Positions 1-6,823 of a stretch of 8,428 bases of DNA are shown piece by piece. A program made the position numbers and the translations under genes. Positions within the stretch are counted from its first letter, which is position 1, and each line of letters begins with the position of its first letter. The DNA is taken from the NCBI GenBank assembly GCA_015662475.1, contig DQUB01000051.1:1-8428 (forward strand), read 5' to 3'. The notes beneath the pieces were generated by a model, which was given only the letters and a program-made list of their open reading frames with translations, was not told where the DNA came from and did not search any database. The stretch is from Pyrodictium sp. GTDB lineage: Archaea; Thermoproteota; Thermoprotei_A; Sulfolobales; Pyrodictiaceae.

Positions 1-57
1 GTAGAGAGTTGGCAGGCACAATGCTTCGTGGATGGCGGCTTTTGGGCTGGGTGGAGA

Positions 58-1050
58 CTAGTAGTGTATTCTTGGGCAGGCAACCCAATGGTTTTTCTCA
101 ACTTCTACGAGTTCAGGAACTCTCTCCTTACACTCTCTAGTTGCTCGTGGGCATCTTGGGTGGAATCGGCATCCAGGTGGAGGGTTCATGGGTGAAGGTG
201 GTTCGCCTACAACATGCCTCTTTCTAGACCTTGCTATAGCAGGGTTTGGTATTGGTATTGAGTCGAGGAGCATCTTGGTGTAGGGGTGTAGAGGTTTTTC
301 GAAAACTTCTTCGGCTGGTCCAAGCTCTACTATCTTGCCGACATACATTACGGCTATGTAGTCGCTCATGTAGCGTACAACGCCGAGGTCGTGGCTTATA
401 AACAAGTATGTTAGGTTGTGCTTCTTCTGCAAGTCCTTCAACATGTTCAGTATTTGAGCTTGAACTGACACGTCTAGAGCAGATGTAGGCTCGTCTAACA
501 CTAGAAACTCTGGCTTCAATATAAGAGCTCTTGCAATAGCAATTCTCTGTCGCTGACCACCACTAAACTCGTAGGGGTAGCGGTACAAGTGTGTCTCGTC
601 AAGACCAACTTCGTGCAGCAGCTTCACTATGTACTCGCGTGGGTTCTCCACGTCGATCTTGTGCACCTTAAGAGGCTCCAATAGTATCTCGTAGACGGTC
701 ATTCTAGGGTTTAAGCTCATGTATGGGTCTTGGAACACGATTTGGGCTCGACGACGAAACCACTTCAACTTCCTTTCACTCAGCCACGTAATGTCCTTCC
801 CGTCAAAAATTATACGGCCACTAGTAGGCTTTAGAAGGCGGAGGACAAGCCTACCAACTGTCGTCTTTCCAGAACCACTTTCTCCCACAAGACCGAGAGT
901 CTTGCCTTTAGGAATCGCAAATGTTACACCATCAACAGCTCTTACCCATCCTCTCGTGAAGAAGAGGCCTCTAACGGGAAAGTACTTCTTCAAATCCTCG
1001 ACCACGAGTAGTGGCTGGCCTTCAGAAGCAAATGGGATTTTACCTGCCAA
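58..1050 (-). CDS. Oligo/dipeptide-type ABC importer ATPase, OppF/DppF family
   Basis: One of two cytoplasmic ATPases that power an Opp/Dpp-family importer. Visible motifs are Walker A GESGSGKT (residues 56-63), Q-loop Q107, signature FSGGQ (162-166), Walker B FLVLDE (182-187) and H-loop H220. The N-terminal insertion before the first strand pair (FPVRGLFFTRGWVRAVDG) is typical of the F subunit. The C-terminal Opp extension contains LHPYTKMLL and a cysteine set (CRFHPRC, then two more Cys); related Opp/Dpp ATPases have been reported to bind a 4Fe-4S cluster with this set. Length 330 is normal. The start is TTG at 1050; the next Met is residue 111, inside the ATPase core, and a GAGGGTGAG site lies 5 nt upstream. 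It follows the D subunit gene by 6 nt. Cargo cannot be read from the ATPase: archaeal Opp systems carry peptides or oligosaccharides. Confidence 0.95.
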   Translation of the reverse strand: MAGKIPFASEGQPLLVVEDLKKYFPVRGLFFTRGWVRAVDGVTFAIPKGKTLGLVGESGSGKTTVGRLVLRLLKPTSGRIIFDGKDITWLSERKLKWFRRRAQIVFQDPYMSLNPRMTVYEILLEPLKVHKIDVENPREYIVKLLHEVGLDETHLYRYPYEFSGGQRQRIAIARALILKPEFLVLDEPTSALDVSVQAQILNMLKDLQKKHNLTYLFISHDLGVVRYMSDYIAVMYVGKIVELGPAEEVFEKPLHPYTKMLLDSIPIPNPAIARSRKRHVVGEPPSPMNPPPGCRFHPRCPRATRECKERVPELVEVEKNHWVACPRIHY

Positions 1051-1055
1051 AAATA

Positions 1056-1064
1056 CTCACCCTC
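1056..1064 (-). promoter_or_regulatory. Ribosome binding site of the F-subunit ATPase gene
   Basis: The minus strand reads GAGGGTGAG, ending 5 nt before the TTG at 1050. The GGTGA core matches the archaeal anti-Shine-Dalgarno and overlaps the TGA stop of the upstream gene (1059-1057), which suggests translational coupling. It decides the TTG start. Confidence 0.7.
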
Positions 1065-2061
1065 GCCTTCCACCAGCATAAAGCCAGCATACAACACGGT
1101 GACTAGGGCTCACGTATACCTCGGGAGGCTCTTCCTCTCTACACCTTTTCAAGGCGTGTGGGCATCTTGGGTGGAATCGACAGCCAGGTGGTAGGTTGAG
1201 AGGGTTTGGAACACTACCTGGTATCGATTCTAGCCTCTCCACCCTCCTACTTGGATCGGGAACTGCTTGCAATAGCATCTTGGTGTACGGGTGTAACGGT
1301 TGTTTGAACAGCTCATCTACTGGTGCTTCCTCAACAATCTTCCCAGCATACATTACCGCTACACGATCACACATTTCAGCGACAAGCCCCATGTTGTGTG
1401 TTATGAGTATCAGGGTTAGGTTTTTCTCCTCCTTCAACCTCTTGAGCACATCCATTACCTGCGCCTGAACAGTAACGTCTAGTGCTGTTGTAGGCTCATC
1501 AGCTATCAACAGTTTTGGCTCTGTCGAAAGCGATATAGCTATCACGCTCCGCTGCTTCATACCACCACTAAGCTCGTGAGGATATGCTTTTACACGCTCA
1601 TCTGCATCTGGCATCAACACCTTTCTAAAGAGTTTTGCAGCAAGCTGGAAACCCTCTTTAAAACTCTTGACAATCCCATGGTGTTTCACTGTCTCTGCAA
1701 GCTGGTAGCCAACAGTGTAGAGTGGGTCTAAAGCTGCACTTGGATCTTGAAACACGTAGGCTATCAGCCTACCACGTATCCTTTCAAGCTCTTTCTCGCC
1801 AAGCTTTGTAACGTCTATAGGCTTGCCAGGTTCAGGATAGAATATGATCTCCCCCTTCACAATCTTGCCTGGTGGTGGCACTATGCGTGCTAGAGCCTTG
1901 GCAGTAACCGATTTACCACAACCAGTTTCTCCGACTAAGCAGAATGTTTCACCTCTATAGACTGTGAAGCTAATGCCATCCACCGCTCTCACAATACCAG
2001 CGTGGGTGTAGAAGTAGACGTGAAGGTCTCTAACAACGATTATAGGGTCTCGACCAGTCAA
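1057..2061 (-). CDS. Oligo/dipeptide-type ABC importer ATPase, OppD/DppD family
   Basis: Second ATPase of the importer, expected to pair with the F subunit on the cytoplasmic face of the two permeases. Motifs are Walker A GETGCGKS (44-51), Q-loop Q105, signature LSGGM (164-168, followed by KQR, the usual D-type form), Walker B LLIAD with catalytic E189, and H-loop H222. The C-terminal extension carries LHPYTKMLL and the CRFHPRC-type cysteine set, as in its partner. Length 334 is normal for the family. The TTG start overlaps the TGA stop of the C permease gene (shared TTGA, 2061-2058) and has GAGGGGTG 7 nt upstream. The D signature, as against FSGGQ in the neighbour, is why I assign D and F in this order. 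Substrate unknown. Confidence 0.95.
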   Translation of the reverse strand: MTGRDPIIVVRDLHVYFYTHAGIVRAVDGISFTVYRGETFCLVGETGCGKSVTAKALARIVPPPGKIVKGEIIFYPEPGKPIDVTKLGEKELERIRGRLIAYVFQDPSAALDPLYTVGYQLAETVKHHGIVKSFKEGFQLAAKLFRKVLMPDADERVKAYPHELSGGMKQRSVIAISLSTEPKLLIADEPTTALDVTVQAQVMDVLKRLKEEKNLTLILITHNMGLVAEMCDRVAVMYAGKIVEEAPVDELFKQPLHPYTKMLLQAVPDPSRRVERLESIPGSVPNPLNLPPGCRFHPRCPHALKRCREEEPPEVYVSPSHRVVCWLYAGGRRG

Positions 2062-3257
2062 ACCGCAACACCCCTCTTAACCTTAAACCTAATCCTTCTC
2101 CTCGTCTTAGGGTCTAGAATGTCTCTCAACGTGTCTCCGAACAGGTAGAAGCCTAGTGTTGTTAGGAAGATGGCTAGTCCAGGGTAGAAGACAAGCCACC
2201 ATGCGTTTGGGAAGTAGCGTGCTCCATCATAGATCATTCTACCCCAATCAGCTAGTGGAGGTACTGCGCCTACACCTAGAAAGCTTAGACCAGCCTCGAC
2301 AAGGATGACTGTGCCCATGTCTGTGGTTAGATAGGCTATCAATGGCCCTGACACGGTTGGCTGAGGTAGTATGTGTTTGAACAGTATCCTTCTAACAGGT
2401 ACGCCTAGAGCTCTAGCAGCTTCAACAAATGTTGCTTCTCTAGCCGACAACACCGCACCACGAACAAGTCTTGCGTAGCCTGGCCACCACACAATCCACA
2501 ATGCTATCACTACAGAGACAAGGTATGCGAGTGATGGAGCGTGTTCAGGTTTGACTGCGAAGAGCCACAATAGAAAGTCTCTTAGCACAACATTCTCCTG
2601 CAGTATGTCGCTGATACGATACGGTAGAACTGCTGAGAATGCTATTGCTAGTATGAGGCCTGGAAAGGCGAGGAAGATATCGGTTATCCTCATGATAATC
2701 TCGTCTACAATACCGCCATAGTAGCCTGCAACAAGGCCCAATAGTATGCCTATTAGCGGGCCAACAGCCATGGTCAACACAGTGACTATAAAGGATGTTC
2801 TAGCGCCATAGAGCAGCCTACTGTAGAGATCACGGCCATAATCGTCTGCTCCAAACACTAGCGTGTACTTGCCAGGTGGTATGCCAAGTTCGAGACACTC
2901 TTCAACAGTACTACAACTGTTACAGTCTTGAGGAACAACTATGGTTGTACCTGGTGCAGCTAGGTATGCTTTTTCATAGTTGCAAAAGACTAGCGGAGTA
3001 TCGTAGGAGAGTGGCGCTATTAGAGGCCCAAACACGGCTGTAAATACGAAGCCGATTATTAGCATTAGACCAATCAGTCCCGGTGGAGATCGGTTCAACG
3101 TGTAGAGCATCAGCCTATACTCGTCGAGCTTAGCCTCGTTTCTAGCTCTCCAACCAGGTCTAAATTTTTCGATAACCGATGCAATACCGTCAACCAGCAT
3201 GTCTGCTAGCCTGTCAAGGATGTTTTTCTCATACACTTTGTCTCTAAGGGTCTCCAA
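2058..3257 (-). CDS. Oligo/dipeptide-type ABC importer permease, OppC/DppC family
   Basis: Inner-membrane permease of the importer. A cytoplasmic N-terminal stretch of about 58 residues is followed by TM1 (about 60-80), a long outside loop (about 81-140) ending in GADDYGRDLYSRLLYGAR, which is a C-subunit hallmark, and then the binding-protein-dependent transport core. The EAA loop that contacts the ATPases is at 279-300 (EAARALGV...HILPQP). Further membrane segments run to about 375, with a basic tail after LDPKTRRR. At 399 residues it is about 100 longer than many bacterial DppC proteins; extra length lies in the N-terminus, the first outside loop and a segment near 213-245. The outside loop holds four cysteines (C92, C112, C115, C121), which is unusual. 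The TTG start has AGGGTG 7 nt upstream and lies 11 nt after the B permease stop. Confidence 0.93.
   Translation of the reverse strand: METLRDKVYEKNILDRLADMLVDGIASVIEKFRPGWRARNEAKLDEYRLMLYTLNRSPPGLIGLMLIIGFVFTAVFGPLIAPLSYDTPLVFCNYEKAYLAAPGTTIVVPQDCNSCSTVEECLELGIPPGKYTLVFGADDYGRDLYSRLLYGARTSFIVTVLTMAVGPLIGILLGLVAGYYGGIVDEIIMRITDIFLAFPGLILAIAFSAVLPYRISDILQENVVLRDFLLWLFAVKPEHAPSLAYLVSVVIALWIVWWPGYARLVRGAVLSAREATFVEAARALGVPVRRILFKHILPQPTVSGPLIAYLTTDMGTVILVEAGLSFLGVGAVPPLADWGRMIYDGARYFPNAWWLVFYPGLAIFLTTLGFYLFGDTLRDILDPKTRRRIRFKVKRGVAV
2069..2076 (-). promoter_or_regulatory. Ribosome binding site of the D-subunit ATPase gene
   Basis: The minus strand reads GAGGGGTG, 7 nt before the TTG that overlaps the upstream TGA. 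It lies inside the last codons of the C permease gene and supports the TTG start with a coupled stop/start. Confidence 0.65.
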
Positions 3258-3264
3258 AGCCTAG

Positions 3265-3270
3265 CACCCT
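3265..3270 (-). promoter_or_regulatory. Ribosome binding site of the C permease gene
   Basis: The minus strand reads AGGGTG, 7 nt before the TTG at 3257 and overlapping the TAG stop of the B permease gene (3271-3269). It supports a TTG start rather than a later Met; the next Met is residue 20. Confidence 0.6.
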
Positions 3271-4267
3271 AATACCTTATCCTCGGGTCTATGATGGCGT
3301 AGAGTATGTCTACTACAAGGTTTATTGTGAGGTAGATTAAGCCTATGAAAAAGACTCCACCGATAAGCGTTAGATAGTCGTAGTTTTGTATACTCTGTAT
3401 CATGAGCATGCCTATTCCAGGTAGAGCGAATATTGTTTCGGTTATCGGGGCTCCAGCAAGCAGCCCACCAAATATCAAACCTAAGACGGTGACTACGGGG
3501 ACAAGAGCGTTTCTAAGTACGTGCTTGTAGAGCGTGGTTTTTGGGAGCCCTCTCGCAATGATGTACTCTACAAAGTCTGCACTCATAGCGTCTAGGAAGC
3601 TGTTGCGAACAAGTCTAGCAACAAACCCTATGGAGGGCCATGCTAGTACGAGAGATGGTAGCCAAAACCTCTCCACTATCTGGCAAACAGTCCTCCAATC
3701 TCCAAGAAGTATAGCGTCCAGTATTGGGAGACCTGTTATCGTTTTTGCAGGTGTAGGGTTGCCTGCAAGTGTTGTCCAGCCGAGATTCGTGTAGAAGACG
3801 AATATTAGTATGTATGCAAACCAGAAGATTGGCATGGACATTCCTATGGCTGCAAAGGCTCTAATCAGGTAATCTACTATGGTGTCCCTTTTGAGAGCAG
3901 CTATGATTCCTAAAGGCACGCCCACAGCTACAACTAGTGTGAAAGAGAAGAGGGCTAGCTGGAGTGTTACTGGTAGTCTCTCCAGTATCGTGCTCCAAAC
4001 ATTTTCGTGGGTTACAGGGCTAACCATCCTATTCGTTATCAGGTTGACCATGAAGTAGTAGTATTGCACCCATATCGGCTCGTCTAAGTGGTACTCTTTG
4101 CGTAGAAGCTCTACAACACGTGGATCAGCTTTCTCTCCACCAGCCCATAAACGTGCTGGATCAGCTGGAACAACTACAGCTACTAGGAAGACTAGAAATG
4201 TTGCTCCAATGAGAGTTGGTATGAACGTGATTAGTCTTCTAACGAGAAACTTTTTGAGATCAGCCAA
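3269..4267 (-). CDS. Oligo/dipeptide-type ABC importer permease, OppB/DppB family
   Basis: First gene of the importer operon and partner of the C permease in the membrane. The N-terminal RRLITFIPTL segment with TM1 (about 12-34), the extracytoplasmic domain containing LRKEYHLDEPIWVQYYYF, and the closing IIDPRIRY are classic B-subunit features. The transport core runs from about 95 to 325 with the EAA-type loop at 234-253 (EYIIARG...KHVLRN). Length 332 is usual. The start is TTG at 4267, with GAGGG 7 nt upstream; the next Met (residue 73) lies beyond TM1. No substrate-binding protein gene precedes it, although such genes often lead these operons, so the binding protein must lie elsewhere or to the left of the window. 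Confidence 0.95.
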   Translation of the reverse strand: MADLKKFLVRRLITFIPTLIGATFLVFLVAVVVPADPARLWAGGEKADPRVVELLRKEYHLDEPIWVQYYYFMVNLITNRMVSPVTHENVWSTILERLPVTLQLALFSFTLVVAVGVPLGIIAALKRDTIVDYLIRAFAAIGMSMPIFWFAYILIFVFYTNLGWTTLAGNPTPAKTITGLPILDAILLGDWRTVCQIVERFWLPSLVLAWPSIGFVARLVRNSFLDAMSADFVEYIIARGLPKTTLYKHVLRNALVPVVTVLGLIFGGLLAGAPITETIFALPGIGMLMIQSIQNYDYLTLIGGVFFIGLIYLTINLVVDILYAIIDPRIRY

Positions 4268-4274
4268 CTTCCCG

Positions 4275-4279
4275 CCCTC
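4275..4279 (-). promoter_or_regulatory. Ribosome binding site of the B permease gene
   Basis: The minus strand reads GAGGG, 7 nt before the TTG at 4267. It abuts a 5-bp GC stem (CCCGC 4296-4292 with GCGGG 4275-4271) that could partly hide it. Confidence 0.5.
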
Positions 4280-4338
4280 ACAGCCAGACTCGCGGGCAAT
4301 CGCATAGGCTCTGTCTTGGAAGGCTGTAACCCTACCTC

Positions 4339-4349
4339 TCTTAAACTAA
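4339..4349 (-). promoter_or_regulatory. Weak TATA-like element, candidate promoter of the importer operon
   Basis: The minus strand reads about TTAGTTTAAG in the 86-nt gap between the unknown gene and the B permease gene. A start about 26 nt downstream would leave a leader of roughly 50 nt before the TTG at 4267. The match to an archaeal TATA box is modest. The operon could instead be read through from the upstream gene on the same strand. Confidence 0.3.
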
Positions 4350-4353
4350 GCGT

Positions 4354-4881
4354 CTAGCGTTTCTCCCTACACAACAACGTTGTGAGATGCTCTCTAAACC
4401 TCCCATCGCGTCTGTAGAGTGTAGCGTAGAGCTTGTCGTTTAACGGTCTACAGTTCTCGTCGACTTCGAGATTGTACCAGAGTATTTCGCCAGAAGGTTC
4501 TAGCTCCATTCTAGTGAGCTCCAATGCTAGAGCCCATGCAAACATTTTCTCGCCCTCACGACCACCTCCCACCCCCTCTTCGACTAGTAGTGGTGGTATG
4601 ATGAGGGATAGCAAGCGGCGCCATAGACTTGGCCTTCTATTCGAGGTTTCCGGCGGCGATGATGCCAGACTCCTAACATCGTCCAGCTGTTTGAGGTGGT
4701 CTATGCGTCTTGGAAGCTGCAAGCCTAGAGGCTCTAGTGAGAGCAATTCAGCTCTTCTAACCATGAGTAGGCGGTGGAAGGGATCAGAAACATATTCCCA
4801 GAAATAGGCGTCCATGCCCACCCTCTGCCCTCTAGCACCTACAAACATGTTGTAGGGTATTGATAATAGTTGTCTACTCAC
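4354..4881 (-). CDS. Hypothetical protein, family not recognised
   Basis: I do not recognise this 175-residue protein. The sequence looks coding rather than accidental: varied residue use, an aromatic stretch MDAYFWEYVSDPFHRLL (23-39), a basic patch SNRRPSLWRRLL (80-91) next to a hydrophobic segment LSLIIPPLLV (91-100), a Gly/Glu-rich turn, then an amphipathic, charged C-terminal half (EKMFAWALALELTRMELE). It has two cysteines (C144, C171). No signal peptide or clear membrane helix is seen; the hydrophobic run is too short and contains PP. The GTG start at 4881 has a GAGG only 1 nt away. ATG at 4815 (153 residues) has GAGGGTG 3 nt upstream and is a real alternative. It lies 86 nt upstream of the importer operon on the same strand, so a link to transport is possible but only inferred from position. 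Confidence 0.65.
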   Translation of the reverse strand: MSRQLLSIPYNMFVGARGQRVGMDAYFWEYVSDPFHRLLMVRRAELLSLEPLGLQLPRRIDHLKQLDDVRSLASSPPETSNRRPSLWRRLLSLIIPPLLVEEGVGGGREGEKMFAWALALELTRMELEPSGEILWYNLEVDENCRPLNDKLYATLYRRDGRFREHLTTLLCREKR

Positions 4882-4920
4882 GCCTCTTCAGCCACGAGGA
4901 TAATAGTGTACTAGCTGTTG

Positions 4921-4930
4921 AATAGTTTAA
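4921..4930 (-). promoter_or_regulatory. TATA-like element, candidate promoter of the hypothetical gene
   Basis: The minus strand reads CGTTAAACTA in the 138-nt divergent gap. Transcription would begin near 4898, about 17 nt before the GTG at 4881. The match is modest and no clear BRE is seen. Confidence 0.35.
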
Positions 4931-4967
4931 CGGAGAAGCTATGCTCGCCTGTCAAGACCATTCCAAC

Positions 4968-4979
4968 TAATTTAATTAA
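4968..4979 (+). promoter_or_regulatory. TATA box of the radical SAM gene
   Basis: The plus strand reads TAATTTAATTAA, a good archaeal TATA-like run. A start 24-28 nt downstream falls near 5000, giving a leader of about 20 nt before the ATG at 5020. The element is nearly palindromic, so it could also fire leftward with a longer leader. Confidence 0.55.
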
Positions 4980-5019
4980 GACGTTACAATATGAGTAATA
5001 GTGTTGGGATGCGCTGTCC

Positions 5020-6123
5020 ATGATGGTGTGGAGGGATAGAGGGTCGGAGAAGCCCTATGTTAGAGAAGCTTTGCTTTGGAAGCCTGTGAAGGATAGGCCT
5101 GGGTACGTGGAATGTTGTTTGTGTGGTAGACGTTGTGTTGTTGCACCAGACCGTTATGGAGTGTGTGGTGTTAGGAAGAATGTTGGTGGTAAACTCTACA
5201 CGCTTGTCTATGGCCTATTGACTGCAATGAATGTTGATCCTATAGAGAAGAAGCCAATGTACCATTTCGAGCCTGGAAGCAGTGTTTTTTCGATAAGTAC
5301 TGTTGGATGCAACTTCTACTGTAGGTTTTGCCAGAACTGGGAGATAAGCCAATCAAGGCTTGAAAGAGGCTTGTATGGCAAGTATGTGCCTCCAGAAGAG
5401 ACTGTTAGAACAGCGAAAGCCTATGGAGCTGAAGGGATGGCCTACACTTATAATGAGCCAACAGTCTTTTTCGAGTACATGTTGGATGTTGCAAAGCTTG
5501 CAAAGAGAGAAGGACTCTACAACATGATGGTGACAAATGGCTACATAACACCAGAAGCAGTCGACATGCTCTCACCATACATGGATGCAGCAACAGTGGA
5601 CTTCAAAGGTGGTGGCAACAAGGACTTCTATAGGAAGTTTATGGGTGTTCCAGACCCAACACCAATATTCCAAGCTCTTGAGGCTATGAAGGAGAAGAAG
5701 TGGTTTATAGAGGTGACAAACCTTGTAGTGCCAGAACATGGCGATAAGGTGGAGGATATAAGGAGGCTTGCAAAATGGATTGTAGAGCATCTAGGCCCAG
5801 AAACCCCCTTCCACCTACTACGCTTCCACCCAGACTACAACCTTCTAGACCTACCCCCAACACCTGTTGAAACCCTGGAAAAGCTTGCCAAAGTAGCTAG
5901 GGATGAAGGGCTAGAATACGTCTACATAGGCAATGTTTGGGGGCACCCGCTAGAGAACACTTATTGTCCGAGATGCGGCTACATGGTTATAGAGAGGCAT
6001 GGGTTCACAATAACAGCTTGGAGGCTCACAAAGGACAACCGTTGCCCCAAGTGCGGCTATAAGATAAACATTAGAGGCACATTCCATGGAGGCTCAGGGT
6101 CGATAATCTCAGTCCTCTACTAG
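5020..6123 (+). CDS. Radical SAM enzyme of the AmmeMemoRadiSam group (pyruvate formate-lyase activase-like)
   Basis: A cytoplasmic 4Fe-4S enzyme that cleaves S-adenosylmethionine to start radical chemistry; I cannot assign its substrate. The cluster motif CNFYCRFC (97-104, CxxxCxxC) follows SISTVG. The N-terminal domain has a Cys set (C32/C33, C35, C39, C49 in ECCLCGRRC...GVCGVR), and DPIEKKPMYHF (73-83) is very typical of the AmmeMemoRadiSam radical SAM family. The C-terminus ends in a zinc-ribbon-like pair, CPRCG (316-320) and CPKCG (342-346). Length 367 is at the upper end for the family, with a short tail after the last Cys pair. In many genomes the gene travels with AMMECR1 and Memo homologues; neither is in this window. 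The start could be ATG 5020, ATG 5023 or GTG 5026; no strong Shine-Dalgarno decides. It converges on the next gene with a 20-nt gap. Codon use drifts from T/G-rich at the 5' end to A/C-rich at the 3' end. Confidence 0.92.
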   Translation: MMVWRDRGSEKPYVREALLWKPVKDRPGYVECCLCGRRCVVAPDRYGVCGVRKNVGGKLYTLVYGLLTAMNVDPIEKKPMYHFEPGSSVFSISTVGCNFYCRFCQNWEISQSRLERGLYGKYVPPEETVRTAKAYGAEGMAYTYNEPTVFFEYMLDVAKLAKREGLYNMMVTNGYITPEAVDMLSPYMDAATVDFKGGGNKDFYRKFMGVPDPTPIFQALEAMKEKKWFIEVTNLVVPEHGDKVEDIRRLAKWIVEHLGPETPFHLLRFHPDYNLLDLPPTPVETLEKLAKVARDEGLEYVYIGNVWGHPLENTYCPRCGYMVIERHGFTITAWRLTKDNRCPKCGYKINIRGTFHGGSGSIISVLY

Positions 6124-6143
6124 CCCCACCCAACACCTTCCCC

Positions 6144-6731
6144 CTAGGTTTCACCATGGCCTGGCAAACTTCTATAGGCTACAGCAAATCTCCACACAAG
6201 CCCAACCGCTATAGCAGCATCAACCACTGCTAGTAGTAGTGTTGATAGTTGGGGGCTTGTCTCTGCCAGCAACACTACTGCTGCGATTGCAGCGATTCTC
6301 TCGCCTCTCTCCATCAACCCTACACCTTCAAGACTATGTTTAGCCAGTGATTCGTAGCGTGCTCTCACATAGCTGAATAGCAGTGATAGGGTGAGTAGTA
6401 GGTAGACTAGTGGTTGTGGTAGGCCTAGAAGTAGAAGGCCATATGCATAGATGGCATCCTCTAGCCTATCCACCACAGAGTCTAGAAGAGCTCCACGAGG
6501 TGAAGCCTCTTTTCTAACACGAGCAACACTCCCATCGACCGCGTCTAGAAGACCGCTTGCTAGTAGTAGGAGTGTTGCGGAGAGAAACTGTCTAGCGTGG
6601 CAAGCCACAAGGTATGCTATCGATGCTGTTAAACCGGCTACCGTGTACACCCAAGCTGGGAGCACTGCTAGTCTCTCTGCAACTGGGGTTAGAAGTTTTG
6701 ATGTGTAGGGGCGAAGTCTCGCTATGACCAT
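6144..6731 (-). CDS. CDP-alcohol phosphatidyltransferase, probably archaetidylinositol phosphate synthase
   Basis: A membrane enzyme that joins a polar alcohol to a CDP-activated ether lipid, most likely inositol-1-phosphate to CDP-archaeol, giving archaetidylinositol phosphate. The CDP-alcohol phosphotransferase motif is complete: D66 G67 x2 A70 R71 x8 G80 x3 D84 x3 D88, with D63 just upstream. These residues bind the metal and the CDP-lipid. Several hydrophobic helices are visible (about 26-45, 50-63, 92-124, 144-158, 162-183). Length 195 and the opening RLRPYTSKLLTPVAERLA fit archaeal archaetidylinositol phosphate synthases; archaetidylserine or archaetidylglycerol phosphate synthase cannot be excluded by sequence alone. 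The ATG start has GAGGAG about 8 nt upstream. It diverges from the endonuclease IV gene and converges on the radical SAM gene. Confidence 0.9.
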   Translation of the reverse strand: MVIARLRPYTSKLLTPVAERLAVLPAWVYTVAGLTASIAYLVACHARQFLSATLLLLASGLLDAVDGSVARVRKEASPRGALLDSVVDRLEDAIYAYGLLLLGLPQPLVYLLLTLSLLFSYVRARYESLAKHSLEGVGLMERGERIAAIAAVVLLAETSPQLSTLLLAVVDAAIAVGLVWRFAVAYRSLPGHGET

Positions 6732-6776
6732 AGAGGCTCTCCTCTAACCCCTCCTTCAACTTCTAAGGCCCATGAG

Positions 6777-6785
6777 CTATAAACT
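6777..6785. promoter_or_regulatory. TATA element between two divergent genes, possibly bidirectional
   Basis: The plus strand reads GAGCTATAAACTG across this point and the minus strand AGTTTATAGCTC; both are acceptable archaeal TATA boxes. The element is about 44 nt from the ATG at 6824 and about 49 nt from the ATG at 6731. With starts about 26 nt away, both genes get leaders near 20 nt. No second good TATA is seen in the 92-nt gap; GATATC near 6802 is too close to the right-hand start. Confidence 0.5.
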
Positions 6786-6823
6786 GTCCTTCGCCTTTTG
6801 AGATATCTTGTGGGGGCCGACAT

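Noticed and set aside
1..57. A partial gene at the left edge
   Set aside because: Open frames here simply run antisense into the ATPase gene or hit stops within 18 codons; nothing supports a product.
4433..4807. A 124-residue plus-strand frame inside the unknown minus-strand gene
   Set aside because: Ser/Arg-rich composition and no promoter or ribosome site; the opposite strand gives a more protein-like and longer product.
6124..6143. A terminator in the 20-nt gap between convergent genes
   Set aside because: C-rich on the plus strand with no T-run on it and no stem; termination signals cannot be assigned here.
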